Shown here in pieces: positions 46,475 through 55,654 of a DNA stretch of 64,000 nt. The notes under the pieces are model-generated. The model searched no databases. It was not told the origin of the DNA and saw only the letters and a program-made list of their open reading frames with translations. Every line of letters starts with the position of its first letter. The stretch's first letter is position 1. Source of the stretch: Olleya marilimosa CAM030 (lineage in GTDB: Bacteria > Bacteroidota > Bacteroidia > Flavobacteriales > Flavobacteriaceae). The position numbers and the translations under genes are program-made. The stretch spans positions 770,672 to 834,671 of the forward strand of contig NZ_JADR01000001.1 of assembly GCF_000518485.1 (NCBI RefSeq), given 5' to 3'.

Positions 46475-47092
46475 TTACTTATTTAAGTTTTTTTGAAACA
46501 TTTCTGAAAATAATGCTAGGTGATATCCATCAACTAAGGCATGATTTACATTAATAGCAACATTCATGATTAACTTATTATCCTGTCTAACAGCTTTACT
46601 AAATGCTAATTTAGGTACAGATTCCATGTCTCCAGAAACGGGTTCTTTATGACCAGAAAAATTAAGCCAAGGTATAGCAGAACAGTGTACACAGTTTAAA
46701 CCGTTAACAGGAGGAAAAAGTGAAGCACTATTTTCTATTCTATATACTTCGTTAGATAAGTTGTTTAAAAATCCTTCTAAATTTTCAGTGTAATTTATAA
46801 ATGAAAATCCAAATGTCTTATCGCTTCTCATAATGGTAGCAGACGCATGTATAATATCATGTATTTGAATGGTATCTTCTACTACTCTATATTTTAAATT
46901 ATCTACAGCATTAATTGCTTGCATACACGCATGAAGATATACGCCAAAAAAACTGACCTTATTATCTTTTGCATACTGGTAAGCGTTATCTACTTGAAAA
47001 GGTATAGTCACTCCAAAATAGGGATCTTTTAGCTTTGAAAAGTGTTGAAAATGTTCTTTTCTGTTCCAAGTATTTATATCTAAAGTCTTCAC
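46475..47092 (-). CDS. Chloramphenicol acetyltransferase-fold acyltransferase
   Basis: A 205-residue protein of the CatA family. The catalytic His184 and structural Asp188 lie in NVNHALVDGYH, the family HxxxDG motif. The N-terminal ISFFGVYL-like strand region (KVSFFGVYLHACMQA) also fits. Being chromosomal and inside a Kdo-type operon, it more likely acetylates a sugar or other metabolite than an antibiotic, but resistance cannot be excluded. It is 3 bases from the HAD gene and 28 from the dehydrogenase gene. Confidence 0.85.
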   Translation of the reverse strand: MKTLDINTWNRKEHFQHFSKLKDPYFGVTIPFQVDNAYQYAKDNKVSFFGVYLHACMQAINAVDNLKYRVVEDTIQIHDIIHASATIMRSDKTFGFSFINYTENLEGFLNNLSNEVYRIENSASLFPPVNGLNCVHCSAIPWLNFSGHKEPVSGDMESVPKLAFSKAVRQDNKLIMNVAINVNHALVDGYHLALFSEMFQKNLNK

Positions 47093-47095
47093 TAA

Positions 47096-47800
47096 TTATT
47101 GTAATAGTTTTGGTAAGTCTAACAGACTTTTAATTGTCTTATATTGTTTTGATTGGTTGTTATTTACATCCACCTGCTCATGCAACCATGTGGTATGAAA
47201 TGGTACATGAATTGCACTTGCTTTTATATTAATTAATGGTAATATGTCTGATTTTAAAGAATTACCTATCATTAAAAACTCAGATGGTTTAATATCTAAA
47301 TGGTTTAATAATTTTGAATAATTTGCTTCTTTTTTATCGCTTAATACTTCAATGTGATGAAAATAATCTAATAATCCTGATTTTTCAAGTTTACGTTCTT
47401 GATCCAGTAAATCGCCTTTTGTAGCGACTATCAATTTATATTTTTTAGATAATTGTTGTAGTACTTGCTCAACGCCTTCCAGAAGCTCGACCTCTTTATT
47501 AATCATTGTTTTACCAATATCTAAAATACTAGCTATTGTTTGATTTGATACTGTATTATTGGATAATTCTAAAGCCATTTCAACCATTGACAAAACAAAG
47601 CCTTTAACACCATAGCCATACACTGGAAGATTTTTCATCTCCATTTTAAATAGTTCTTGGTCTATTTTGTTAGCAGTTTCAAATGGACTTAGTAATTTTG
47701 CAAACTCTAACTCTGCGTCTCTAAAATAGGTTTCGTTAATCCATAAAGTATCATCAGCATCAAAACCAATAACCTTTATTTGACTGTAATCTATTTCCAT
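47096..47800 (-). CDS. HAD family hydrolase
   Basis: A 234-residue phosphatase-type HAD protein. The nucleophile and acid are Asp14 and Asp16 in GFDADDTLW. Motif II is VATKGD, and motif IV is [10 protein letters not shown] with the last acidic residues. A cap region is inserted after motif I. The substrate is unknown. It overlaps kdsB by 10 bases, so it could be a Kdo-8-phosphate phosphatase substitute, although it is longer than classical KdsC; this is inference. Confidence 0.88.
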   Translation of the reverse strand: MEIDYSQIKVIGFDADDTLWINETYFRDAELEFAKLLSPFETANKIDQELFKMEMKNLPVYGYGVKGFVLSMVEMALELSNNTVSNQTIASILDIGKTMINKEVELLEGVEQVLQQLSKKYKLIVATKGDLLDQERKLEKSGLLDYFHHIEVLSDKKEANYSKLLNHLDIKPSEFLMIGNSLKSDILPLINIKASAIHVPFHTTWLHEQVDVNNNQSKQYKTIKSLLDLPKLLQ

Positions 47801-48519
47801 AATTTTTTTGCTCTTTCTAGGTCTTCTGGTGTATCAATCTCTACACCTTGTACATTGGTTTCAACCATTTTAATACGTTTACCGTATTCTAAATATCTTA
47901 TACATTCTATTTTCTCTGAAGCTTCAAGGCTAAGCATTGGTAGCTTATAAAAATCTAAAATGGCTTGTTTTCTAAAAGCATATACGCCTTTATGTTTGTA
48001 ATAATTAACAGATATTGTTTCGTCCCTTGGATAAGGTATAGGACTTCTTGAAAAGTATAGTGCAAAATTATTTTGGTCAACAATTACTTTAACGGTATTT
48101 GGGTTTTTAATTTCATCCCAATCTGTAATATGCACCATTAATGATGCTAAATCAACGTGTTGTTCTTTATCTTCTTTAAAAACTTGAATTAATTTTTTAA
48201 GCGATTCCACTTCTGTAAAAGGCTCGTCGCCTTGCACGTTAATAACTATATCAATATCTAAATCTTCAACAGCTTCTGCAATGCGGTCACTACCACACTC
48301 ATGCTCTTTTTGGCTCATCATGACATGTCCTCCAATTTTAGAAATTTCGTCATAAATGATATCACTATCAGTCACTACGATAACGTCATCAAACAAATTT
48401 GTGTTTACTGTAGCTTCATAGGTACGCGTAATTACAGGTTTTCCGTTTAAATCTTTCATTAATTTACCAGGAAATCGCGTCGCACTGTATCGTGCAGGAA
48501 TCATTGCTATTATTTTCAT
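47791..48519 (-). CDS. kdsB: 3-deoxy-manno-octulosonate cytidylyltransferase
   Basis: A 242-residue enzyme that activates Kdo with CTP to CMP-Kdo for lipid A-core synthesis. The nucleotide-binding start [13 protein letters not shown] is intact, as are VVTDSD, the [12 protein letters not shown] loop, NVQGDEPF and [13 protein letters not shown]. In Shewanella the KdsB-type enzyme uses 8-amino-Kdo, and a KdnB-like gene lies three genes downstream here. It starts 35 bases after the helicase gene and overlaps the HAD gene. Confidence 0.97.
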   Translation of the reverse strand: MKIIAMIPARYSATRFPGKLMKDLNGKPVITRTYEATVNTNLFDDVIVVTDSDIIYDEISKIGGHVMMSQKEHECGSDRIAEAVEDLDIDIVINVQGDEPFTEVESLKKLIQVFKEDKEQHVDLASLMVHITDWDEIKNPNTVKVIVDQNNFALYFSRSPIPYPRDETISVNYYKHKGVYAFRKQAILDFYKLPMLSLEASEKIECIRYLEYGKRIKMVETNVQGVEIDTPEDLERAKKLWK

Positions 48520-48554
48520 CTAAGAATCAAATTGGAGTATAAAAATATAATAAT

Positions 48555-49985
48555 TTAATGGTCTTCTTCAAAAAAATCGTCTTTAAAACCTATTAAATAT
48601 AATTTTTCTTTTGCTCTAGTTATAGCTGTATATAGCCATCTTAAGTAATCTTTATCAATTCCGTTGGGTAAATAAGGTTGTTCCACAAAAACGGTATTCC
48701 ATTGTCCACCTTGAGATTTATGACATGTAATAGCATAAGAGAATTTAACTTGAAGTGCATTAAAGTAATTATTACCTTTAATTTTCATAAATTTTTTATA
48801 GTTACTACTTTCATCTTCATAGTCTTTTTGGACCTCTTGATATAATCTATTGGAGTCTTCGTAAGGTAAAGATGGGGTTTCTGCCTCTATGGTATCTAAC
48901 ATTAAAACGGTTTCAAAAGGTATCATTTTAGGATAATCCACCATTCTAACTTTTACTTCAGCAAATCTAAAACCATATAATTCTTTTATGCTAAAAATTT
49001 CAAGAACTTCAATAATATCACCATTTGCAATAAAACCAGCTTCAGAGGTTGGCTTAAGCCAAAAGTAATTGTTTTTAACAGCCATTAAAAAATCTCCTGC
49101 AGATAATTCGTTTTCATTAAATAAAATACGACTACGTATTTGTTGGTTGTATAGGTTAGCACGTTTGTTACTTCTAACTATAATACTAGTTTCTTCATAT
49201 CCTAAATTACTGTAGGAGTCATTTATAGCATCCATAATCTCATAACCATCCACTAACCTAACAATATCCTTAAAAGATTTTAAATTAAATTTAAAACTGT
49301 CATGAAAACTTCCAGCAATGGTCTCTCTTAACAAGGTTGCATTTTCTAATATTCCTGAGTCTTCACCTTGTCTAACTACTTCATCCAACTCCATTTTTGT
49401 AACAGATTTGTTGTAGTTTAAACTTAAGGTGTTCTCGTCTAACGCAGGACTTAAATCTAATTTTACTGGAGGCAACTGTGCAGTATCACCTATTAATAGT
49501 AATTTACACCTATGACCTTGATAAACATATTGCATTAAGTCGTCTAATAACGAACCATTTTCGAAGAGTTTAGAATCACTAGGTGAATCTGGTATCATAG
49601 ATGCCTCATCAACTATAAAAATGGTGTCTTTATGCTTATTTGGTTGTAAAACAAATTTTACGCCACCACCTTTTTCCTTTTTAGGAAAATATATCTTTTT
49701 ATGGATGGTAAAGGCTTCTTTTTTAGAATAATTAGAGATAACTTTTGCTGCTCGTCCAGTTGGAGCCATTAAAACAGCACTTTTTTTTGCTTGCCATAAA
49801 TTGGTCACAATCGTACCAATAATGGTAGTTTTACCAGTACCAGCATACCCTTTTAATAAAAAGACGCCATTTTCTTTATCATTTAAAATAAACTCAGAAA
49901 GTTGTAAAAGTAAAATATCTTGTTTTGACGTCGGATTAAACGGAAAATGCTGTTTTATAAGGGAATAAAATTGCGAACTGGTCAT
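48555..49985 (-). CDS. RecD-like/Dda-like ATP-dependent DNA helicase
   Basis: A 476-residue superfamily 1 helicase. Walker A is GYAGTGKTT (46-54). Walker B is DEAS in TIFIVDEASMIPD, motif III is LLIGDTAQLPP, and the C-terminal UvrD_C_2 motif is YAITCHKSQGGQW followed by LYTAITRAKEKLYLIG. It lacks the N-terminal extension of RecD2 and is closer to Dda-type 5'-3' helicases. It is the first gene of the minus-strand unit, 122 bases from the divergent membrane-protein gene. Confidence 0.92.
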   Translation of the reverse strand: MTSSQFYSLIKQHFPFNPTSKQDILLLQLSEFILNDKENGVFLLKGYAGTGKTTIIGTIVTNLWQAKKSAVLMAPTGRAAKVISNYSKKEAFTIHKKIYFPKKEKGGGVKFVLQPNKHKDTIFIVDEASMIPDSPSDSKLFENGSLLDDLMQYVYQGHRCKLLLIGDTAQLPPVKLDLSPALDENTLSLNYNKSVTKMELDEVVRQGEDSGILENATLLRETIAGSFHDSFKFNLKSFKDIVRLVDGYEIMDAINDSYSNLGYEETSIIVRSNKRANLYNQQIRSRILFNENELSAGDFLMAVKNNYFWLKPTSEAGFIANGDIIEVLEIFSIKELYGFRFAEVKVRMVDYPKMIPFETVLMLDTIEAETPSLPYEDSNRLYQEVQKDYEDESSNYKKFMKIKGNNYFNALQVKFSYAITCHKSQGGQWNTVFVEQPYLPNGIDKDYLRWLYTAITRAKEKLYLIGFKDDFFEEDH

Positions 49986-50013
49986 TAAATAGTGTGGATT
50001 GAAAACTTTTTAT

Positions 50014-50041
50014 CAAATATATAAATCATTTTTACCAACAA
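50014..50041 (-). promoter_or_regulatory. Promoter of helicase-kdsB operon
   Basis: On the minus strand TTG, 17 bases, then TATATTTG. This matches the Bacteroidota -33/-7 pattern and lies about 30 bases upstream of the helicase ATG. Confidence 0.6.
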
Positions 50042-50067
50042 TGGTTTTTACGAATAAAAAAAAATTG

Positions 50068-50075
50068 TAGATTTG
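50068..50075 (+). promoter_or_regulatory. Promoter -7 element (TAGATTTG)
   Basis: TAGATTTG matches TAnnTTTG, 32 bases upstream of the ATG at 50108. It is divergent from the helicase promoter. Confidence 0.55.
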
Positions 50076-50107
50076 TCACAGACCTTAATTAAATTTAATA
50101 AATCACT

Positions 50108-50848
50108 ATGAAATTAGCACTTATTATAATTGGAGCAATCCTATTAACCATTTTAATTGTTTGGCTTATTGATAAATTTGTTCCAACAAAAGCAAAACCT
50201 ATTATTACAATTGCTCTTTGGGGCCTTATTATCTTCTTAGGCTATTTAACTTTTAATTCTGTTTATGGTGAGATTAAATTCAATCAATTAAAAGAAAAAA
50301 GATATGCTGCAGCTATTAACCGTTTAATTGATATTAGAGATTCTCAATTAGCTCACAGAACTGTAACTGGTAAGTTTACTAAAAGTTACGACTCTTTAAT
50401 TAAATTTATCGAAAATGGTAAATTTACAATCATTGAAAGAAGAGATTCTAGTGTAGTTGATGAAGAAAGAACTAAAGCTTATGGTGGTGTAACGTCTTAT
50501 AAAGATATTGTTATTACGGATACTATTGGATTTGAATCTGTTAAAGAAAGATTATTTAAAGGTACAGACAGATATAAACAAATGATGAATGTACCTGTAG
50601 GTAAAGAAGGTACTAAGTTTACAATGGACGCAGGAGAGATTGAAGATGAAAATGGTAATAAAATCCCTGTTTTTGAAGCTTTTGTTAAAAAAGATGACAT
50701 CCTTTTTGACCAAGATAAAAATTTAGTACTTAAAGAAAACCAAGTAATATCTGTTGAAGGTGTTAATGGTGATGCTTTACGTGTAGGATCTATGAGTTCT
50801 GCTAAAACAATCGGAAACTGGCCTAAAACTTATGGCTCAAACGAATAA
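50108..50848 (+). CDS. Conserved hypothetical membrane protein
   Basis: A 246-residue protein with two N-terminal membrane helices (about 4-22 and 35-53). A coiled or helical segment (KLKEKRYAAAINRLIDIRDSQLAH-type, about 60-85) precedes a soluble, charged C-terminal domain. It was not recognised as a named family. It heads an operon with DUF3822 and rsmD; its 3' end overlaps the DUF3822 gene by 17 bases, which favours coupled translation. Confidence 0.78.
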   Translation: MKLALIIIGAILLTILIVWLIDKFVPTKAKPIITIALWGLIIFLGYLTFNSVYGEIKFNQLKEKRYAAAINRLIDIRDSQLAHRTVTGKFTKSYDSLIKFIENGKFTIIERRDSSVVDEERTKAYGGVTSYKDIVITDTIGFESVKERLFKGTDRYKQMMNVPVGKEGTKFTMDAGEIEDENGNKIPVFEAFVKKDDILFDQDKNLVLKENQVISVEGVNGDALRVGSMSSAKTIGNWPKTYGSNE

Positions 50849-51653
50849 GGAATATAATCATTTAACCAACCTAGAACTGTCCATTCAAATTAGTTTGAGT
50901 GGACTTTCTTTTTGTGTCTTAAATCCAGATACAAAGACTATAATAGAGTTAAAATCTAAGGTGTTTGGAATAAAAAAAACACCAACAGAACTTCTAGACG
51001 CAGTAATACATCTTTTTAATACGGAAGATATTTTAAACAATAGCTTCTCCTCTATAAACATAATACATGTTAATGATTGGTCAACCTTAGTACCAAAAGC
51101 ATTATTTAAAGAAGAGTATTTAGCAGATTATTTAAAATTTAATACCAAAATTTTAAAAACCGACTTTATTACTTTTGATGAGATTATTACCAATGAAAGT
51201 GTCAATATTTACGTTCCGTTTACTAACGTAAATAACTATATCTTTGACAAGTATGGTAGTTTTACTTACAAACACTTTTCTACAGTTTTAATAGAGCAAC
51301 TATTAGTTATTGAAAAACACTCTAGCATAACAAAAGTTTATGTTAACATAGATACCAATAATTTTGAAATTATAGCCATTAAACAAGGTGCATTACTACT
51401 TTACAACACCTTTGAATATCACACAAAAGAAGATTACATTTATTATCTTTTATTTACTTTAGAACAACTACAGCTTAATCCAGAAACGCTACAACTAGTT
51501 TTGCTAGGATTAATTAATAAAGAAGATGATTTATATAGCATTACTTATAAATACATCCGAAACGTTTCTTTTGGAAATAGAATGGATACCTATAATTTTA
51601 CAAAAACACCAACGACAAACTACTCATATTTCACCTTACTAAAAAGCTTATAA
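50832..51653 (+). CDS. DUF3822 family protein
   Basis: A 273-residue soluble protein. The N-terminal LELSIQISLSGLSFCVLNPDTKTI is the family signature. Two alpha/beta halves with repeated strand patterns are visible, and the fold has been likened to actin-type ATPases, but no nucleotide motif is obvious. Function unknown. Its stop codon shares a base with the rsmD start (TAATG), so it is likely co-translated with rsmD, a pairing common in this phylum. Confidence 0.85.
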   Translation: MAQTNKEYNHLTNLELSIQISLSGLSFCVLNPDTKTIIELKSKVFGIKKTPTELLDAVIHLFNTEDILNNSFSSINIIHVNDWSTLVPKALFKEEYLADYLKFNTKILKTDFITFDEIITNESVNIYVPFTNVNNYIFDKYGSFTYKHFSTVLIEQLLVIEKHSSITKVYVNIDTNNFEIIAIKQGALLLYNTFEYHTKEDYIYYLLFTLEQLQLNPETLQLVLLGLINKEDDLYSITYKYIRNVSFGNRMDTYNFTKTPTTNYSYFTLLKSL

Positions 51654-52210
51654 TGCGCATTGTATCAGGACAATTTAAAGGAAGACGAATTACAGCACCT
51701 AAAAAGCTACCTGTAAGGCCTACAACAGATATGGCTAAGGAAGCATTGTTTAATATATTAAATAATCAATTTTACTTTGATGATATTTCTGTACTAGACT
51801 TATTTGCTGGAACAGGTAACATAAGTTACGAGTTTGCTTCTAGAGGTACCCAAGATATTTTGTGTGTAGACCAAGACCATGGTTGTATAAAATTTATTAA
51901 CGATACTGCGGAGAGTTTTGAAATGGATATACAAACCATAAAAAGTGATGTTTTTAAATTTTTAGAAAAAACAAAACAACAACATACAATCATTTTTGCA
52001 GATCCACCATACGATTTTACAGAAGAAGCATTTTCTAAAATCCCAGAGCTTGTTTTTGAAAACAACCTTTTAGAGTCCGAAGGATTATTAATTATAGAAC
52101 ATTCCAAGCATACAGACTTATCAAATTTAAAGCAGTTTGTACGTTCCAAAAGCTATGGAGGAAATGTATTTAGCTTTTTTGAAAATGAAACTTCAGATGA
52201 AGAAGAATAA
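51653..52210 (+). CDS. rsmD: 16S rRNA (guanine(966)-N(2))-methyltransferase
   Basis: A 185-residue SAM-dependent methyltransferase. The start MRIVSGQFKGRRITAPK is the RsmD signature. The SAM loop is VLDLFAGTGNISYEF, and the catalytic motif is ADPPYDF. It methylates G966 of 16S rRNA. It is the last gene of the DUF3822 operon and is followed by a bidirectional terminator shared with rnpB. Confidence 0.95.
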   Translation: MRIVSGQFKGRRITAPKKLPVRPTTDMAKEALFNILNNQFYFDDISVLDLFAGTGNISYEFASRGTQDILCVDQDHGCIKFINDTAESFEMDIQTIKSDVFKFLEKTKQQHTIIFADPPYDFTEEAFSKIPELVFENNLLESEGLLIIEHSKHTDLSNLKQFVRSKSYGGNVFSFFENETSDEEE

Positions 52211-52212
52211 AC

Positions 52213-52246
52213 AAAAAAACCATCTAGAAATAGATGGTTTTTTTTA
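52213..52246. terminator. Bidirectional rho-independent terminator (rsmD / rnpB)
   Basis: AACCATCTA-GAAA-TAGATGGTT stem with A and T tracts on the two sides, between rsmD and the 3' end of the RNase P RNA. Confidence 0.9.
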
Positions 52247-52250
52247 TAGA

Positions 52251-52554
52251 TAAGTAAATCTATAAGCCGGATTTTGTACTCCCTAAAGAGCCCTTATCAT
52301 TTATCTGAGCTTGCTGTTACCAACACGCTTTAGCTACCTACCCTCTAACAATCGCGCGTGTACGCTCAAACGTTAGTATACATGGTATTGCACCTCATAG
52401 AGTTTACCTGGTTTCACTACAGCATGACCTGTACATACTTTCTGTTGCACTTTTCCTCACCTCTCGATGGATGGCTGTTAGCCACTATGATTACACTATG
52501 GTGTCCGGACTTTCCTCTTTAAAATAAATTTAAAGCGATAAGGCGATTTACTAC
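52251..52554 (-). ncRNA. rnpB: RNase P RNA component (class A)
   Basis: The catalytic RNA that trims tRNA 5' leaders. Conserved landmarks on the minus strand: the 5' P4 segment GAGGAAAGTCCGGAC (complement of 52503-52517), the AGGGTAGGTAGC and GGTAACAGCAAGC regions in the middle, and the 3' end ACAAAATCCGGCTTAT (complement of 52262-52277). P1 is closed by AGTAAATC at the 5' end and GATTTACT at the 3' end, giving a length of about 304 nt. The ends are inferred from P1. Confidence 0.95.
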
Positions 52555-52556
52555 TG

Positions 52557-52564
52557 CAAAATTA
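52557..52564 (-). promoter_or_regulatory. Promoter -7 element (TAATTTTG) of rnpB
   Basis: Minus-strand TAATTTTG ends a few bases before the 5' end of the RNase P RNA, as expected for the -7 element of a non-coding RNA. Confidence 0.6.
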
Positions 52565-52688
52565 CAACAAATTATACATTTTTAATACTAGAAACCTTAA
52601 ATACTTTTAACCATTACCAAAATTTTAAATTTGTTGATAACTATAAATAAAATCAAGGTTAAGACTTCCTTTTTAACCTGCTATTTTT

Positions 52689-52696
52689 TAAATTTG
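52689..52696 (+). promoter_or_regulatory. Promoter -7 element (TAAATTTG) of dnaX
   Basis: TAAATTTG matches TAnnTTTG, 17 bases before the dnaX ATG. No clear -33. Confidence 0.5.
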
Positions 52697-52713
52697 TTGT
52701 TCAAAATTTAGTC

Positions 52714-54444
52714 ATGGAGCATTTTGTAGTATCAGCCAGAAAATACAGACCACAAACCTTTAAGGATGTTGTAGGTCAGACTGCTATTACAAACACTTTA
52801 CTAAATGCTATTGAAAACAATCACTTAGCACAAGCCTTACTTTTTACAGGACCAAGAGGTGTTGGTAAAACTAGTTGCGCTCGTATTTTGGCTAAAATGA
52901 TAAATAGTGATGGTAATGAAACAGGTGAAGAGGATTACGCATTTAATATTTTTGAATTAGATGCTGCTTCAAACAACTCTGTTGACGATATCAGAAACTT
53001 AACAGACCAAGTTAGGATTCCACCACAAGTTGGAAAATATAAAGTCTATATTATTGACGAGGTCCACATGTTATCTCAAGCTGCTTTTAATGCTTTTTTA
53101 AAGACATTAGAAGAGCCACCAAAACATTGTATTTTTATTTTAGCAACTACCGAAAAGCATAAAATTATACCAACGATATTATCTCGTTGTCAAATTTTTG
53201 ATTTCAAACGTATAACTGTTAAGGATGCTAAAAATTATTTAAAATACATCGCTGAAGAGCAAGGTATAAATGCTGAAGATGATGCTTTACATATTATCGC
53301 TCAAAAAGCAGATGGAGCTATGCGTGATGCTTTATCCATTTTTGATAGAGTTGTAAGTTTTTCTGGTAAAGACTTAACACGACAATCGGTTACAGAAAAT
53401 CTAAATGTTTTAGATTACGAAACCTATTTTGAAAGTACAGATTACATTTTAGAAAATAAAATTCCAGAACTTTTAATTCAATTTAATCAAACGCTAGCAA
53501 AAGGGTTTGATGGACATCATTACATAGCTGGATTAGCTTCTCATTTTAGAGATTTATTAGTTTGTAAAAATCCATCAACTATTGAGTTGTTAGAAGTTGG
53601 TGAGGATACTAAAAATAAATATTTAGAGCAGTCTAAAAAAGCGGAACAAGACTTTCTAATCAAAGGGATTAATCTAGCCAATGACTGCGACTTGAAATAT
53701 AAAAGCAGTAAAAACCAACGATTGTTGGTAGAACTAACACTTATGCAACTTGCCTCTATCACTTTTGATGGAGAAAAAAAAAATAGTAGTCGGTTCATAA
53801 TACCACCTTCATACTTTAAAAAAATAGGCATTAAGCCTATTAAAGTTGTTAAACCTGTTCAAGTTGAAAGCACAGCAACCACTCAACAAAATAGTACAAC
53901 TGCTAAGCCAGAAATACAAAACCCTCCACAACCTGCTAAACCAAAAATTGTTTTAGACAAAGGGCTTGCTTCTAATAAAAAAAGGACCTCTGGTTTATCT
54001 TTAAAAAGTATAAGAGCTAAAAAGGAACATCAAATAAAACAATTAGATGTTGTTGTAGATGAAGAAAATTTACCAAGAGAACCTTTTAACCAAGATGAAT
54101 TAACAGAGGTTTGGAATGCTTTTGTTAGCCAAATAGAAAAAGAAGGTAAATTTAATCTAGCCTCAATCTTATCCATTGATAAACCAACTTTAGCAGAGGA
54201 TGGTTTTTCAATTAAATTGACGTTTCCAAACTCAACAAATAAAGTTGAAGTCGAAAGACAATCCTTTGACTTAATGTCTTATTTAAGAAAAAACTTAAAA
54301 AACTACGACATTGCTTTGGATATAACTGTAAATGAAGAGTTAGATACCAAATACGCTTATACACCAATTGAAAAATACGAAAAGCTTAAAGAAAAAAACC
54401 CTAACTTAGAGCTATTACGTAAAATCTTTGACTTAGATGTTTAA
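52714..54444 (+). CDS. dnaX: DNA polymerase III subunit gamma/tau
   Basis: A 576-residue clamp-loader ATPase. The AAA+ part (about 1-370) has Walker A GPRGVGKTS, Walker B VYIIDEVHML, sensor 1 TTEKHKIIPTILSRCQ and the ELDAASNNSVDDIRNL segment. The four-cysteine zinc module that usually follows Walker A is missing: only MINSDGNETGEEDYAFNIF connects the two motifs. The C-terminal tau-like part (about 385-576) begins with a Pro/Gln/Thr-rich linker. A lipoprotein gene follows after 2 bases. Confidence 0.95.
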   Translation: MEHFVVSARKYRPQTFKDVVGQTAITNTLLNAIENNHLAQALLFTGPRGVGKTSCARILAKMINSDGNETGEEDYAFNIFELDAASNNSVDDIRNLTDQVRIPPQVGKYKVYIIDEVHMLSQAAFNAFLKTLEEPPKHCIFILATTEKHKIIPTILSRCQIFDFKRITVKDAKNYLKYIAEEQGINAEDDALHIIAQKADGAMRDALSIFDRVVSFSGKDLTRQSVTENLNVLDYETYFESTDYILENKIPELLIQFNQTLAKGFDGHHYIAGLASHFRDLLVCKNPSTIELLEVGEDTKNKYLEQSKKAEQDFLIKGINLANDCDLKYKSSKNQRLLVELTLMQLASITFDGEKKNSSRFIIPPSYFKKIGIKPIKVVKPVQVESTATTQQNSTTAKPEIQNPPQPAKPKIVLDKGLASNKKRTSGLSLKSIRAKKEHQIKQLDVVVDEENLPREPFNQDELTEVWNAFVSQIEKEGKFNLASILSIDKPTLAEDGFSIKLTFPNSTNKVEVERQSFDLMSYLRKNLKNYDIALDITVNEELDTKYAYTPIEKYEKLKEKNPNLELLRKIFDLDV

Positions 54445-54446
54445 TC

Positions 54447-54983
54447 ATGAATAAATTAGTTGTCTTAATATTTACTGTACTTGTTGCTTTTTTAAGTTGT
54501 GATGGACGCGATCGTGTAAAAAAAACAAATGCTCAAAAACAATCAGAAAGTAATCTATTCCAAACGTTTAAAAAACAAGTAACCTTTTTTCCAGAGAACT
54601 ATACTGAAACAACAACTGATACTATTTTAAGCAATGGTTTTAGGGTTAAAATTAAAAACTATACAGATATGAATCATTCTGTTTTAGGATACACCTCAGT
54701 AAATTCTATAAAGTCTAAACAGTATTATAGAGAAGTAATCTCGGAAATTGAAGTTTTTAATAATGATAAAATTATTTTTAAAAATAACATTAACGAAGAC
54801 TTTTTATTAGAAAACAAAAGCAATTATGTAAATACTGAAATTTATATAGATGAATTAAAATCTTTACAAACTAACACGCTACAATTAATAGCCTCACATT
54901 GTATACCAAACACAAAAGACTGTAATACTTACCGTATAGCCATTAATACCTCAGGCGATTATACTATAAAACGACAAAGTTAA
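54447..54983 (+). CDS. Hypothetical lipoprotein
   Basis: A 178-residue exported protein with a short lipoprotein signal and lipobox LSC (Cys18). The mature domain is beta-rich with two cysteines near the C terminus (ASHCIPNTKDCNTY) that may form a disulfide. Family not recognised. It begins 2 bases after dnaX and ends 15 bases before miaE, so all three genes probably share one transcript. Confidence 0.75.
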   Translation: MNKLVVLIFTVLVAFLSCDGRDRVKKTNAQKQSESNLFQTFKKQVTFFPENYTETTTDTILSNGFRVKIKNYTDMNHSVLGYTSVNSIKSKQYYREVISEIEVFNNDKIIFKNNINEDFLLENKSNYVNTEIYIDELKSLQTNTLQLIASHCIPNTKDCNTYRIAINTSGDYTIKRQS

Positions 54984-54998
54984 TACACTAATAATATT

Positions 54999-55580
54999 AT
55001 GCTAGGACTAAAATTACCAACCGATCCAAGATGGGTTAATATTGTAGAAAAAAACATAGAAGATATTTTAACAGATCATGCTTATTGTGAGCAAAAAGCA
55101 ACAAGTACAGCAATATCGTTAATAGTTAGTTTTCCTGAATATACAGATTTGGTTCAAGAAATGGTTGCTTTAGTTAAAGAAGAAATTAGCCATTTTAAAA
55201 TGGTCCATGATTTAATTTTAAAAAATGGATGGGTTTTAGGTCGTGACCGTAAAGATGATTATGTATTACAGCTTATAACCTTTTTTCCTAAAGGAGGAAG
55301 TAGAACAACACAATTAGTCCACAGATTACTTTATGCTGCTTTAATTGAAGCTAGAAGTTGCGAACGCTTTAGATTGTTGTCTGAAGAATTGGAAGATAAA
55401 TCTTTAGCAGAATTTTACCGTAAATTAATGGTCAGTGAAGCTAATCATTACACCATGTTTTTAGGTTTTGCAAGACAATATGGTGACCGTAAAGAAGTCG
55501 ATAAAAAGTGGAATGATTTACTTGAGTTTGAAGCTGAAATAATGGTTAATCTAAGTAAAAAAGAAACTATTCATGGTTAA
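54999..55580 (+). CDS. miaE: tRNA-(ms2io6A)-hydroxylase
   Basis: A 193-residue non-haem diiron monooxygenase that hydroxylates the isopentenyl group of ms2i6A37 in tRNAs reading U-starting codons. Diiron ligands are visible as the HAYCEQKA segment, EEISHFKMVH, EARSCERF and SEANHYTMF, in a four-helix ferritin-like arrangement. It acts after MiaA and MiaB, which are not in the window. It is followed by a strong terminator. Confidence 0.93.
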   Translation: MLGLKLPTDPRWVNIVEKNIEDILTDHAYCEQKATSTAISLIVSFPEYTDLVQEMVALVKEEISHFKMVHDLILKNGWVLGRDRKDDYVLQLITFFPKGGSRTTQLVHRLLYAALIEARSCERFRLLSEELEDKSLAEFYRKLMVSEANHYTMFLGFARQYGDRKEVDKKWNDLLEFEAEIMVNLSKKETIHG

Positions 55581-55600
55581 CATGATTAATTAAAAGCTAT

Positions 55601-55637
55601 AAAAAAAAGCCAATTCTAATAGAATTGGCTTTTTTTA
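55601..55637. terminator. Bidirectional rho-independent terminator
   Basis: GCCAATTCTA-ATAG-AATTGGC-type stem flanked by A8 and T7, between miaE and the convergent porin gene. Confidence 0.88.
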
Positions 55638-55654
55638 TATTGTTAATACAGGAA

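Noticed and set aside
46475..47092. An acquired chloramphenicol-resistance gene
   Set aside because: The fold is right, but the gene is embedded in a tight operon with AT-rich composition like its neighbours and no mobile element nearby.
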